DNA from: Rutstroemia sp. NJR-2017a BVV2
Taxonomy: Eukaryota; Ascomycota; Leotiomycetes; Helotiales; Rutstroemiaceae
DNA length: 64,000 bases
Assembly (NCBI GenBank): GCA_002946415.1
Contig: NJPS01000032.1
Location: forward strand, 549,759-613,758
Reading direction: 5' to 3'
Shown here: positions 44,640 to 55,035 of the stretch, one piece after another
Layout: every line of letters starts with the position of its first letter
How positions within the stretch are numbered: position 1 is the first letter of the stretch
Translations under genes and position numbers: made by a program
The notes under the pieces: model-generated
What the model was told of the DNA's origin: nothing
Databases searched by the model: none
What the model saw: only the letters and a program-made list of their open reading frames with translations

Positions 44640-45014
44640 TTACATCGAAAGATACATGTCGCCGCTTGAGGAAATCTCCGAGGTGGCCAAGTCATGAACG
44701 AGCTCAATCGAGAGGTCTGTGGAGCTCGTCGCGTCAAGTTCGTTTGAAACATCGCAAGTCAGCACCATAAATGGGTCCCATGCCTTCTGCTCCTTTAGTC
44801 CTTGGCATCTACTGGTTTTGATCACGATATCTGACTTTCTGCTGCGTACCTTTGGATAAAACAGATTTTTTTGAACCAGCGGGAAGTCAGGTGGAATACC
44901 ACTTGCTGACTGCATCAAAGCTTGGAAATCAAAGATTTTCTCCTTACCAAGCTCATCATTGGAAATGTTGAAAGGAACATCTGATTGGTTGTCCGTCCTC
45001 ATAATCGGACGCAT
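44640..45014 (-). CDS. small hypothetical protein, uncertain
   Basis: An uninterrupted frame of 124 residues from the ATG at 45014. The composition is ordinary and not low-complexity: MRPIMRTDNQSDVPFNIS, IFDFQALMQSASGIPPDFPL, SDIVIKTSRCQGLKEQKAWD, and an acidic C-terminus with DLSIELVHDLATSE. No family is recognised. It could be a complete small gene, a fragment of a larger one or chance. It is divergent from the SDR gene, whose ATG is 415 bp away. Confidence 0.3.
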   Translation of the reverse strand: MRPIMRTDNQSDVPFNISNDELGKEKIFDFQALMQSASGIPPDFPLVQKNLFYPKVRSRKSDIVIKTSRCQGLKEQKAWDPFMVLTCDVSNELDATSSTDLSIELVHDLATSEISSSGDMYLSM

Positions 45015-45244
45015 TACAATCAAACCCGTCTGAAGTGCGGAACTGCACTCGTGTGAAATTACAAATCAACCTCGCTATCGCCATGGCATTGACGTGAGAT
45101 AGGAGCAACAAAGGATATGATTGAAGTTGGCCAAAATGTCGCCATTCGCGGAAAGGAGAGATATTATAATTAATTCCGTGAGTATGGAAAAAGTATCATT
45201 AGAGATCTTCTGATTTCAAAGAGGACTGTGTACGTACAAAGAGG

Positions 45245-45250
45245 TATAAA
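45245..45250 (+). promoter_or_regulatory. candidate TATA box of the SDR gene
   Basis: TATAAA lies 179 bp upstream of the SDR start codon, followed by pyrimidine-rich leader sequence. TATA elements are common in inducible fungal genes. Confidence 0.35.
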
Positions 45251-45428
45251 GATGGGGCTTCAAATGGAGCAATTCGATCCTCATTCTACTTCCTGTCCCC
45301 TTTTCAGATATCAAGAAACCCCCATCTCAAGCTGAGATCGTATAAGTTCTCCCGGCAATAATTCATCTCTTTGCACCTGTTTCATAAATCTGATCTCCTC
45401 AGTTGAAAACTCAAAAGTAGCCTCCAAA

Positions 45429-46384
45429 ATGGCATCCAAACCTGAAATACTCCCCGGCTACACCCCGACATGGCACGATAAATCCTATCCGTACATTTCA
45501 CCCACCAGACCCGAGCTCTCTGTAGCTGGGAAAACCATCATAGTAACCGGCGGCGGCACCGGTATTGGCGCCAGCATCGCGCAGTCATTCGCACTTGCGG
45601 GCGCAAAAGCAATCGGTCTCCTCGGACGACGTGAAAACGTGCTCCTCGAAACCGCCGCCAAAATATCCTCCATCGCCCCCTCCGTCCAGATTTCCCACGC
45701 TCTAGCCGACGTGGCCGATGCCTCAGCACTCTCCACCGCCGTCTCATCTCTATCCCAGACTTTCTCCAGCAAAATCGACATCTTCGTCAGCAACGCGGGA
45801 TACTTCCCAACCCTGGGTTCGATCGCTGATACTGACGCTGAAGATTGGTGGAAGGCATTCGAGGTTAATGTAAAAGGGGGGTTCAACGCAATCAAGGCGT
45901 TCCTTGCCGTGGCGGCACCAGGTGCGAAGTTCATCAATATTAGCACGGGCGGAGCAACGATTCCGTCATGGCCGGGATTTTCGGCCTATGCGGCTAGTAA
46001 ACTGGCGATGTTGAAGATTGTGGAATACTTCAGTGTGGAAAGAGAGGATATATGGGCTGTTAATGTGCATCCGGGTGTGGTTGCGTCGGACATGAACACT
46101 AAGAGTGGATTTGGTGCCTTCGATGAAGGTGAGTTTTCTCATTTTGAGGATGGCTTTCCTTTTCCTTGGACTCCTTTCCTCGATCCCAATTTGGTTGCAA
46201 ATACTGACATTGCTTAGCGAACCTTCCGGGCGATTTCACGGTGTGGCTAGTAAGTGAGGAGGCCAAGTTCCTAAAGGGGAAGTTTGTATGGGTCAATTGG
46301 GACGCGGAGGAGTTGATCCAGTGGAAGGATAAAATCACGGGTCCTACTCGCGAACTAGAGATCACGCAGGTTGGTCCATTTTAG
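45429..46384 (+). CDS. short-chain dehydrogenase/reductase (SDR)
   Basis: NAD(P)-dependent oxidoreductase of the classical SDR fold; the substrate is unknown. Two exons, 45429-46128 and 46218-46384, joined over an 89-nt intron, give 288 residues. Visible signatures are the cofactor-binding TGGGTGIG (residues 40-47), the SNAG motif (121-124), a Ser in INIST (about 172) and the catalytic YAASK (Tyr187, Lys191), so the active site is complete. The Arg in LLGRREN after the second beta strand suggests NADP preference, which is inference. An N-terminal extension of about 30 residues with HDKSYPYISPTRPEL is typical of a fungal subgroup. The FMO gene starts 275 bp downstream on the same strand, suggesting joint action. 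Confidence 0.9.
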
Positions 46385-46550
46385 TCGGATTGATTCATGT
46401 TGGGACCTGTGTTGAGGATAAAGCATCGTTTATCTGTCCTCACGATGCGCCCCTGGTCATTTTAGTTAGGATACTGTGTAACACCGGAAGATATATATTG
46501 TTGTCCGTCCGAAAAATATCATGTGCACAAAACCCCGCTGTCAGCACAAG

Positions 46551-46556
46551 TATAAA
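46551..46556 (+). promoter_or_regulatory. candidate TATA box of the flavin monooxygenase gene
   Basis: TATAAA lies 109 bp upstream of the monooxygenase start, in the 275-bp gap after the SDR gene. It suggests that the gene has its own promoter and is not read through from the SDR gene. Confidence 0.4.
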
Positions 46557-46659
46557 ATGTTGTACTGCACGTAAAGATTTTTTAAATTTAAATGGATAGG
46601 GCTGATAAACGATTTGCTCTACGGCATCGATGCGTAATTAATCGAAAATTAATCCGCTC

Positions 46660-48603
46660 ATGAAAATGGCAAATATGGAGCACTTCGATGTGGTGGTGGT
46701 GGGAGCAGGTAAGTGTTTCCCAATCTTTCTCAGAGTAACTCTCACTTCGTCCCATGTATTAATAGTTGTCCAACATGTCACCTACTGACATTCACTAGGG
46801 TGGTATGGGCTCGCAGCAGCGAAAACGCAGCTCGAAGTCCATCCCGACGTGAAGATGGTCATTCTCACAGATAATGCGACGATTGGGGGCACATGGGCGA
46901 AAGATCGCCTGTATCCAGGATTGAAGACAAACAACCTATACGGCGCTCTCGAGTTCAGTGATTTCCCCATGACGACAGAAACCTATGGCGTCAAGCCTAG
47001 AGAGTATATGCCTGGGACTACCGTTTATAAATATTTGACAGACTACGCAATGCACTTCAATATCTATGACAAAGTACGCTATGAGACACGAGTGCTTTCC
47101 GCGAAGCATGTCGATGCTGGTGGATGGGTTCTCACAGTGAGTAAGGAAGTCAAAGGCAAGGGTTCTGAGACTTCTACGATCTTTGCATCGAAACTCATTG
47201 TTGCTACGGGACATACGGCGGAAGAATTCGTTCCAAATCTTCCTGGAAGAGAGAAATTTAACGTCCCGTTCTTCCATATGAAACATCTTCCAAAAATGCA
47301 AGATACTTTCAAGACGGCGAAGAGCGTGTGTGTTTTTGGCGGTGCAAAATCTGCCTACGATGCGGCTTATACGTATGCGTCGAGAGGTATCCACGTTGAT
47401 TGGGTTATCAGAGAATCCGGCCATGGTCCCGGTTGGATGTCTAACTCATATGTGTCTCCATTCAAGCTTTGGGTAGAAAGGCTCACCAAAGTGCGATTCT
47501 TGACGTTCATGAGTCCCTGCATATGGGGTGACAACGATGGCTTTGGAACCATTCGTAACTGGCTTTGTAAGAGCACCATTGGAAGGTTCATCTCCAGTAG
47601 GTTTTGGCGTGTATTGCAAGCTGATATCGTGACGGATGTCAAATGGGATGCACACCCCGAGACTGCGAAACTCAGACCTTGGTCCGATGTGAAGTACACT
47701 GGTACCATGCTTTCGATACTGAATTACGAGACGGACATCCTGGAGCTTGTCCGGAACGGTACAATCAGTGTCCATATCGGCGATATCAAAGACATGGCCG
47801 GAAATAAACTGTCTCTTTCGAACGGCGAGGTGATAACGACAGATGCCTTCATCGCTGCCACGGGGTGGAAACATACCTCAAGTATCAAACTACTCCCAGG
47901 AGACTCCGATACGGAACTTCCTGAACCGATTGGATCATCAGAGCCAAGTTCCTACACCACCAAAGCCGACAACGAGATCTTTTCAAAGTTCCCAATGCTG
48001 TCGCAACGACCTGAGCCGCGGGCAATGGGTATAGTGAAGCCGACAGAAGGGACATTAGACGAACAACGTGACCCGTACAAGCTTTATCGTTTTATGATCC
48101 CACCTGTCTTTGCCAGTTCGCGAGATATAGCATATGTGGGTGCGCTTACATCCGTTTCCTTGCCTGATACAGCGCAGACTCAAGCACTTGTGAGTACACC
48201 CAGTCCTGAAGTTTGTTTCTAGCATCAAACCTCCATTCACTACCTCCCTCATTCCGTGAAACAACTACTGACCTTCCGAATCTAGTGGGTAACTGCCTTT
48301 TTCAACCACAGTATTCCCATCCCTTCAGACATCACGTATCAAACCGTACTGCACAGCCGATTTGGAAAGTGGCGGTATCCTTACCGTTTTGGGGCTAGAT
48401 ATCCGGATTTCCTCTTCGACACACTGCCGTATATCGACATGTTGCTCAAGGATATGCGCTTGAGAATCCATAGGAAGTCGAACAGTTTTTGGGAATTATT
48501 CGAGCCATATACTTTGAAGGATTACAAGGGCTTGGTTGATGAATGGAAGGAGAGTATCAAAGAGGTAGAAATAGAGGGAAGGTCAAACCAGGACCGTAAA
48601 TAG
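46660..48603 (+). CDS. FAD/NADPH-dependent flavin monooxygenase (FMO/BVMO-like)
   Basis: Class B-type flavoprotein inserting one oxygen atom, using FAD and NADPH. Three exons, 46660-46708, 46799-48189 and 48286-48603 (introns 90 and 96 nt), give 585 residues. The FAD-binding GAGWYG (residues 15-20) is completed across intron 1. IGGTWAKDRLYPGLKTNN is the usual GG-motif and Tyr/Pro block. SKLIVATGHTAEEFVPNLPG carries the ATG motif. A second Rossmann motif, VFGGAKSAYDAA (about 193-204), binds NADPH. DAFIAATGWKHTSS is the late ATG-type motif. The Baeyer-Villiger fingerprint FxGxxxHxxxW is not intact (FFHMKHLPK instead), so an N- or S-oxidising or other oxygenating role is possible. The first ATG at 46660 was chosen; others follow at codons 3 and 6. 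Confidence 0.9.
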
Positions 48604-48897
48604 AGGTAGATGGGATAAATGGCTGAAATAGGGGAGTTCAAATGATAGGTGTAGTGAAATAAAGATATCATGGGGGACATATTGTCAGCCACTCAGAAAG
48701 CGCGTCAGCCATTACATAGCCACAAACCTGATTTCACATTAGGCAGCACCGAAGGAGCTGAAAGCAGCGTGCGTCAGCTCGATCGTTATCGTCTGGATAT
48801 AAATCAGCGTTAAGATAATTTCTTTATATAATACACATGACCGACCACTGCACAAATTTCGCAAAACTCATAGTCAAGCAGTATTAAACTTGTCAAA
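48604..48897 (+). promoter_or_regulatory. promoter region of the bactofilin-like gene
   Basis: This 294-bp gap has TATAAAT at 48798-48804 and a second AT-rich TATATAAT at about 48826-48833. These lie 65-95 bp before the start codon at 48898, and both are candidate TATA elements. Confidence 0.4.
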
Positions 48898-49833
48898 ATG
48901 GTACTCATCCCCACCGACATCAAAACCCCCCTCCCCAACCATGACCGAGCAACCACCCCCGACTCCACAATCGCCGACCACGATCCCCCGCCATACACCC
49001 CCTTTGACTCCCCTCTCCCCACCCCACAATTCCCCCCCAGCGCTCTCGCATCCTCCTCCTCCTCCTCCTCACCATCGTCTTCAACCCCCAACATCCCCAC
49101 CTCCAAAGCCGTATCCTCCTCGGGCGCCATCTCCCTCCTCGGGCCCCTCCGCATCCTAGAATCCGTATCTGGATCCTCATCCATTACGCTTGCACAGCAC
49201 GTCACGGTCGAGGGCCCGCTTAAATCCAGCTCGAAAATCGTGTTGGGGGATGATGTGCTCGTGCAAGGGGGAATCAAGGGTAGTTCCTCGATACTGCTGG
49301 ATGGCGGGGAGGGCAAGGGCGCGGTGCGGGTGGGGGAGAGTGTGAGGGCGAGTGGGGGGGTGGAGTTCAGGGGGGATGTCTGGGTGAAGGGGGATGTGAG
49401 CGCGAGTGGGAAGGTTTTGTTGGAGGGGGTGGGGGGTGTGGTGAGGGTGGGCGGGAAGGTGAATTCTAGTAGTGGGGTGACGGTCAGGGGGAACGTGCAG
49501 CTGGGGGATGTGGTGTGTAGTGGGAAGATTGTGGTGGAGGGGGGAGGGAAGGAGTGGATGGTTGTGGATGGAGATATGAGTTCTAAGGGCGGTGCGGTGA
49601 TCGATAGGGACGTTCAAGTGTGGTAAATTAATCAGCTCCTTGCTGCTTGGTATTGGAACTGAACTAATTCTGTGCATAGTAAGAACTTTTCAGCGAAAGG
49701 AAATGTTAGTATTAATGGTCGGCTGCTTGTTAAGGGTGATCTTACAGTTTGGGGCCACGTCAAAATTCAGAAGGGGAGTGAGCTCATTGTTAATGGGATG
49801 AGAACTGTACATGGTAAATTGGAGCAATTATAA
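48898..49833 (+). CDS. bactofilin-like right-handed beta-helix protein
   Basis: Two exons, 48898-49622 and 49680-49833 (57-nt intron), give 292 residues. The first 80 residues are disordered: Pro-rich, then a Ser run. The remaining 210 are regular short strands with Gly/Asp turns, as in bactofilins (polymer-forming cytoskeletal proteins): HVTVEGPLKSSSKIVLGDDV, VWVKGDVSASGKVLLEG, VTVRGNVQLGDVVCSGKIVV, then across the intron FSAKGNVSINGRLLVKGDLT and VWGHVKIQKGSELIVNG. The repeat period is roughly 15-18 residues with V-x-G-D-V cores, predicting a compact beta-helix that may polymerise. No signal peptide, membrane helix or catalytic motif is visible. The assignment is by repeat pattern only. The DNA is GC-skewed: the coding strand is C-rich at the 5' end and G-rich later. 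Confidence 0.7.
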
Positions 49834-50155
49834 TTGTCAACAATCTTCGAGGACCGGAATTTGGAGAGAAATAGTTGAAGTTCAGGTCTCCTAACTCTAG
49901 CAACTGGGCCATAATTGGTCCTTACCAACGGTTTACTATTCCTACATTGTGCAAACCTCTCTAGGGTAGAAAGAACAGGCTGGTTTGGCAATATGTTGTA
50001 GCTGATTCTGTTGTCAAGCGAATATCCTAAAGGCTCTAAAACATTGTGATGTTTTCATTGTCTACATGTCTTTTGGTATTTTTGTCGTCTTGTTTATTTT
50101 GCACCAGAGAGAACCCAAGTCTCCCCTGTCTCTGACATACCATCTACACCACCCT
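49834..50155. other. convergent spacer
   Basis: 322 bp between the stops of the bactofilin-like gene (plus) and the P450 gene (minus). It is AT-rich and holds both 3' ends; nothing else was seen. Confidence 0.6.
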
Positions 50156-51786
50156 CTACAGTTTGAAAGACCACGAGCCGCCTTCCCACCCCTCTCTCGG
50201 TACAATTTCCACTAACACTCGATCCTTCGGTGGATTAACAAGAAGCGACAAGTTACTTCTATCCACACCTGGATGGCGCCATGTACCACCGACGGGGTTG
50301 ATATCATAACGCAGAGCCAGCATCACACACATAGCCAAGTTCTCACTCATCGCAAAGAACCTCCCCGGGCACAAATTAACACCACCGCCGAAACCTCGAA
50401 ATGCACCTGGCAGATGCGGTTTAGGTTTCATGAAGCGATGAGCATCGAATTCATCAACATCGGATCCCCACGATTCTTCATCAAAGTGATAAGCTTGATT
50501 CGGCATGAAGACGAAGGAACCTTTCTTTAATAGATATTTGCCGTCGAGCATGGTATCTTCGAGAACGATTCGAGTTCCGGTTCCACCTGCGTAGTGTCGA
50601 AGGGCTTCGTGGAGGACGGACTTTAAAATTGGAATGTCGCGTATGTGGCTAATGTCGATCTCGTGGGTAAGACGACCATCATTTGATGTCGTAACTAACG
50701 GCTCCACCGCAGCCCGTACTTCCTTCAGAATAGCCGGGTCAGAGAGGACGTGATAGATTGTCCAAAACGCCGTGGGTGTTGTGTTCGCCAAAATAGCATG
50801 TCCGTTAACAGCATCAAAGCGGGATCTGTCACTGTTGGAAACTCCATAAGCATCACGTACTTTTGATGCGGATTGGTGGATGTGAGAGGCTCCGGCTCGA
50901 CCGTCATCTTCGTAGTACTTGATGAATGCAGCGACCAGTTTTTCGCGTGCTTTATAACCTTTGGGGCAAGTGATGTGTGGGAATGGAAATGACATGAGTT
51001 CAACAGCATTATGTTCGAAATCCCTAAGACTCATCAACGTGTGCTGTTATACGTAAGTTACAGGGCAAGGAGGCACCTACAAGAATGCTTGCGCCGCTTC
51101 CGGATCTTTGAAAGGGTTCTTCGGGCCATAGTAACTAGTCGTCACCGAGGCCATGATTTCTTGAACGATCCAAGTACCAAGATCAACACGCGTCGTCCCC
51201 TGCTCTTCAAATCTTCCAATCGAACATGCCAGTATCTTTGCAGCTTCTCTCGTGATATCGGTCAGCTGCTCACTCGGCTTCAACTGCTTGTGAAGTTCTA
51301 TCATCCCTTCCGCAAAAAGGCTCTCCCCCTCTTCCACACCACTAGCATTATGCATCATCATTCGTGCTGCATTGGCATCTAGCCCTGCCATCTGCACAGC
51401 AAACGTAGCCTCAACATGCCAAAATGAGAGCTTTTTAGGTACTCGCTGAACGGCAAGCACGAGTTCAGCCGAGTTTATAACATAAACTCGACCACCAGGC
51501 ATACCTGGCATGGCAAGGCCAAAGATACGCAGCTTGTATTTGTTGCTGCCATCATGATACTATCAGTTGTATTGAACCCGTAAAGGACATGGGAAGCAAA
51601 CCTGAGAGAAATGTAATAGTCGTATTTTTTCTGGAGGAGTCCTATTGCGTGTCCAATGATTGGGACTTTTGGTGAGATGTATGGTGGCTCATATTGATCC
51701 CGTTTGACTCCAACCATATGATTCAGAAACCAGGTGAAGGTTACAAACATCAACACTACCAGCGAAAATGCTGGGACGCTCATCAT
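50156..51786 (-). CDS. cytochrome P450 monooxygenase
   Basis: Membrane-anchored haem monooxygenase of the microsomal type; the substrate is unknown. Three exons, 51602-51786, 51081-51545 and 50156-51029 (introns 56 and 51 nt), give 507 residues, the usual length. An N-terminal anchor helix (VPAFSLVVLMFVTFTWFL) is followed by a Pro-rich hinge (PPYISPKVPIIGHAIGLL). The I-helix region reads ANTTPTAFWTIYHVLSDP (a weak oxygen-binding Thr motif). The ExxR is EALRHYAGG (about residue 360). MPNQAYHFDEESWGSDVDEF matches the PERF region. The haem loop FRGFGGGVNLCPGRFFA contains the ligand Cys (about 438). The start is the ATG at 51786 in good context; the upstream frame has no ATG. Overall it resembles fungal P450s of the CYP7/CYP8-like clan. 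Confidence 0.92.
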
Positions 51787-52501
51787 GTTTGAGCTTCGTC
51801 GAGAAGCCAATCCCGCCAATTGAGAGTCGCAGAATTGGCGCGGAATATGTCAAACAGTGGAAAGAATGGTTACCTGCAGAACAGGAAAGTTTGAAAGAAG
51901 TCAGAACTGGGACGATGTGGAGATATAAACAGTTGAATGTTGTGAGAATATGAACTACAGGAGAGATTCACTTTATGTGAATGCCCTCATTTCCACTTGT
52001 CCGAATCGTTCCATATGTAAGATTACAGAAGGGCATTTAATTCAACGGACCGATAAATGGTCTATAAATACTAAATACTGGTCCCATCTACAAATATGCA
52101 ACTATTGGTGACAGTTGGTCTGAGTAGGGAGATCAGATGCTAAGCCCAATAAGGGATAGTAGGGCTCCGTACAACAGTGAATCTGCGTCCTACATGCCGC
52201 TACGCATGCGCTCTGGATGTGTCTGGGAGATTAATACTTTGAGATCATCTCCAGAACCAATCGCAGAACTGTTTTGTAATCCACCATCCCCAGCTATCAC
52301 TGTGGCATAGCGTTTGATTCACTCCATTCAAAAAAGCGGGCAACGAAAATACCTTGATCTTCACAAAGAGCACCTTGCAGCAGCGCGACCCTAGGTTGTG
52401 AACCACTTCATTGTATTTATTCATGACTTCGTCATTCCCATCAAATATATATATCCAGACCCGCTTCCCTTTTGTACAAAAATGCGTTGAAATCTTCGAA
52501 T
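51787..52501. promoter_or_regulatory. P450 promoter region and Dpb11-like 3' region
   Basis: 715 bp between two minus-strand genes. The reverse strand has a TATTTATA element at about 52061-52072 that could serve the P450 gene. The rest up to 52501 is the 3' region of the BRCT gene. Confidence 0.4.
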
Positions 52502-55035
52502 CTACCTCAACCCCCTTGACGTCGATGAGCCATCCGCTCTCTCTCTCCCCCTCGTTCTAGTCGCCGGCCCCTTCAATGCCACCAAATCCCCAATCGTCAC
52601 ACTCCTCTCCTTCATGACCTTCGGCACATGCACCGGCTCTCCCTCCTTCCCCTCCATAATCGCTCTTACCCTCAGTCTATACTCGTCACTTTCCGGATCC
52701 TCATATCCCAACTGCGTAGACGGTGGCAGAGCATCTCGTTTCTCCCCATGTCGATCACCGTCTAGATTCATCACCGCGTCAACCTCAGGATGTTCTTCAG
52801 GATACTGCACAGGATTGCCGGTCGTAGCTGTGGAGTCGACCGATGAGGCGGTTGAGACATTGGACATAGCTCGCCCCATGATCTTTGTTCGAGGTTGCCG
52901 TTGACGCTTGTGCGCGAGAGATTCCGCGGCTGAAGGACGTCGAGTTTTGGCCAGAAGGTCGGTTATTGCGGCGTGGTTAGGATCGGGCTCTTCTTTTGGA
53001 AGACTATGAGTAGTCGAATGATGATTTGTTGATGAGTCGGTGGAGTGATGGGTTTTGGTTGGGGAGTTCGGATGGAGCTCGGCGAGAGGCTCGGGCCTGG
53101 ACGGGGGAGGAGTTGATGTATCCGCAGGAGTGGGTATCGGCTGTGGTACAGAACCCTGTTCGTCTTTCATGGGTTGATCTGGAGTCTCCCGGTCGAATGC
53201 AGTGTTATCGAGATCAGGTATTCGGGGTGGTTTGGTACCGGATCTTGATGGGAGAGTGCTTGATTGTGAGTGTGGTGTCTTAAAACTTGTATTCGTTTTG
53301 TCTGAGTCGTTAAAGCCTCCTCCATGTGATTCTTTGTTAACAGCTGGCGCCGAGGCAGGTTGTCGCGCCGCTCTGCATCTATATCTTCCAAAGGGCAATC
53401 GTGTGCCCCCTGTTATAGAATCCCACAGCCAGTCTGCCGTGACTATCGGTATTTTCCACTCCTGCGCGTGTTCTAGTTTGTCTTTACGAAGACTAACTAT
53501 GGATTTCGTAACGAGCACGGAGGATAATGGAGTCATATCCTCGCTGTATTTCCCACCTAATAAATTTGTAGCTTTCTTCACATGTAACAGTTCGATGCCG
53601 CTGAACGCTGCAGAGGATATATTGAGATCGCTGAACCCTTCAATGGGAAAGCTGGGAAACGGTCTGCCGATGACATGCGTCGACGGCTCCATAAACTGTT
53701 TGTGATGTAGACATCTTTCCACCCACCAGTCCGTAATAATTTCAATCTGTGATCCCGATTCAGGGATCTCCGGATAATTATTAGCTGGGAGATCGTATGG
53801 TACAATCATAAAATGCCGTTTTTGCGGACTTTCCACAGACGATTCAATCAAGTCTTTATCACTCTGCAGCACTTCACCGTCATGAGCGAGTAAATGGTTC
53901 GTTAAAATTCGGGTATGCTTAGCTGAGAAATTATAGTTCAGAAAGCAGCAATTCCCAAAAATTCCATTCTTTGGAGGATGAGACTCTGACGGAGCGCTTG
54001 GAGGTGCAGGTTTTGGTGTCGCCTCGCGGCTTTCAACTGGTTGATTGTCTTGGAGGGGAACCGGACTCGCGGTGCTGCCCCATACTCCGCTGTGCGAAAC
54101 CTGGATGACGTTACCACCGCCTACTATATCGCCCCATAAGCTCTGACTCTGAGTGCTCAGCTTCGAACTTGCTGTTCGGCGTAGCTTCTTCTTTCCCTCA
54201 TCTCCAGCTAGCGATTTGCCTCTCGCTCTCTTCTTCGACGGGTTTAACCTTGGCTTGTCTTTGTCCCACGCCCCTTTGCCCCTTTCTTCCTGAGGTAATG
54301 CAGGATCATAGTATTGTTCGTGCAAGATCATGCCCCTCTCTAGACTGTCATTCAACCACTCAATAGAGACAATTCGCAATCCCCAGTTTTTCGCCGCTTT
54401 GTATTTATTGCCCTCCGTTCGAAACGATATCAGATGTGTGACCGATTTAGTCAAATTTCCATCGTATACTCCACCATTCTCTTTAATCTTCTCAGCAATC
54501 TCGGAACGTTCAGTTGCTATGTACCATAAGTCGGCAAGTGACGCTTGAGCAATATCTGATGGATGTACATACCATCTTCGCATCCAGTCATACTAACTTT
54601 CAGGCCCGTAAACGTGGGCAACGCATGCTGTCGTTCCAAAACTTCCACATCGATTTCTTGGTCGGCTATCCAAAGTTCACGCACTGCTTCTATCCACCTC
54701 ATAGTCATCGGACGGACGTCTGGGCGGAATTGCGCAACATATTGATATTTCGGAGTATCGAAGTCTCCAACTATAAGGTGTGTTACTTCCACAGTGAGAT
54801 CTGCACGGATAGCAGCACCCATTTGTTCTGCCATGGAGGCCAAGGCTGTCTGCAGATGAAGATGAATTAGTAAATTATACAGACAGTCAATTGCCCCCCA
54901 ATGGACCGGACTTACACGCTTTTCGTCTGGGATGGATGTACAACAAATTACCACACCTTTCAATGGCACAGAATGATCCTGAGCGGCATTTTCACCTGCC
55001 GGTGCGTCATCCTGATCCCGAGTTGGTGAATCCAT
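52502..55035 (-). CDS. dpb11: Dpb11/Rad4(Cut5)/TopBP1-type protein with four BRCT domains
   Basis: Nuclear scaffold for replication initiation (CDK-dependent binding of Sld2 and Sld3) and for the S/M checkpoint. Three exons, 54916-55035, 54573-54849 and 52502-54516 (introns 66 and 56 nt), give 803 residues. BRCT1 (about 22-110) has LKGVVICCTS, VTHLIVGDFDTPKY and the signature Trp in RWIEAV. BRCT2 (about 117-203) has FTGLKVSMTGCED joined across intron 2 to ATERSEIAEKIKENGGVY, then VTHLI and IEWLNDSL. BRCT3 (about 317-412) starts IFGNCCFLNYNFS and has ITDWWVERC. BRCT4 (about 421-511) has FSGIELLHVKKATNLLGGKY and VTADWLWDS. Domains 2 and 3 are separated by about 110 basic, disordered residues. 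The C-terminal 290 residues are Ser/Thr/Pro-rich, as expected for the Mec1-activating tail. Start at 55035. Confidence 0.9.
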
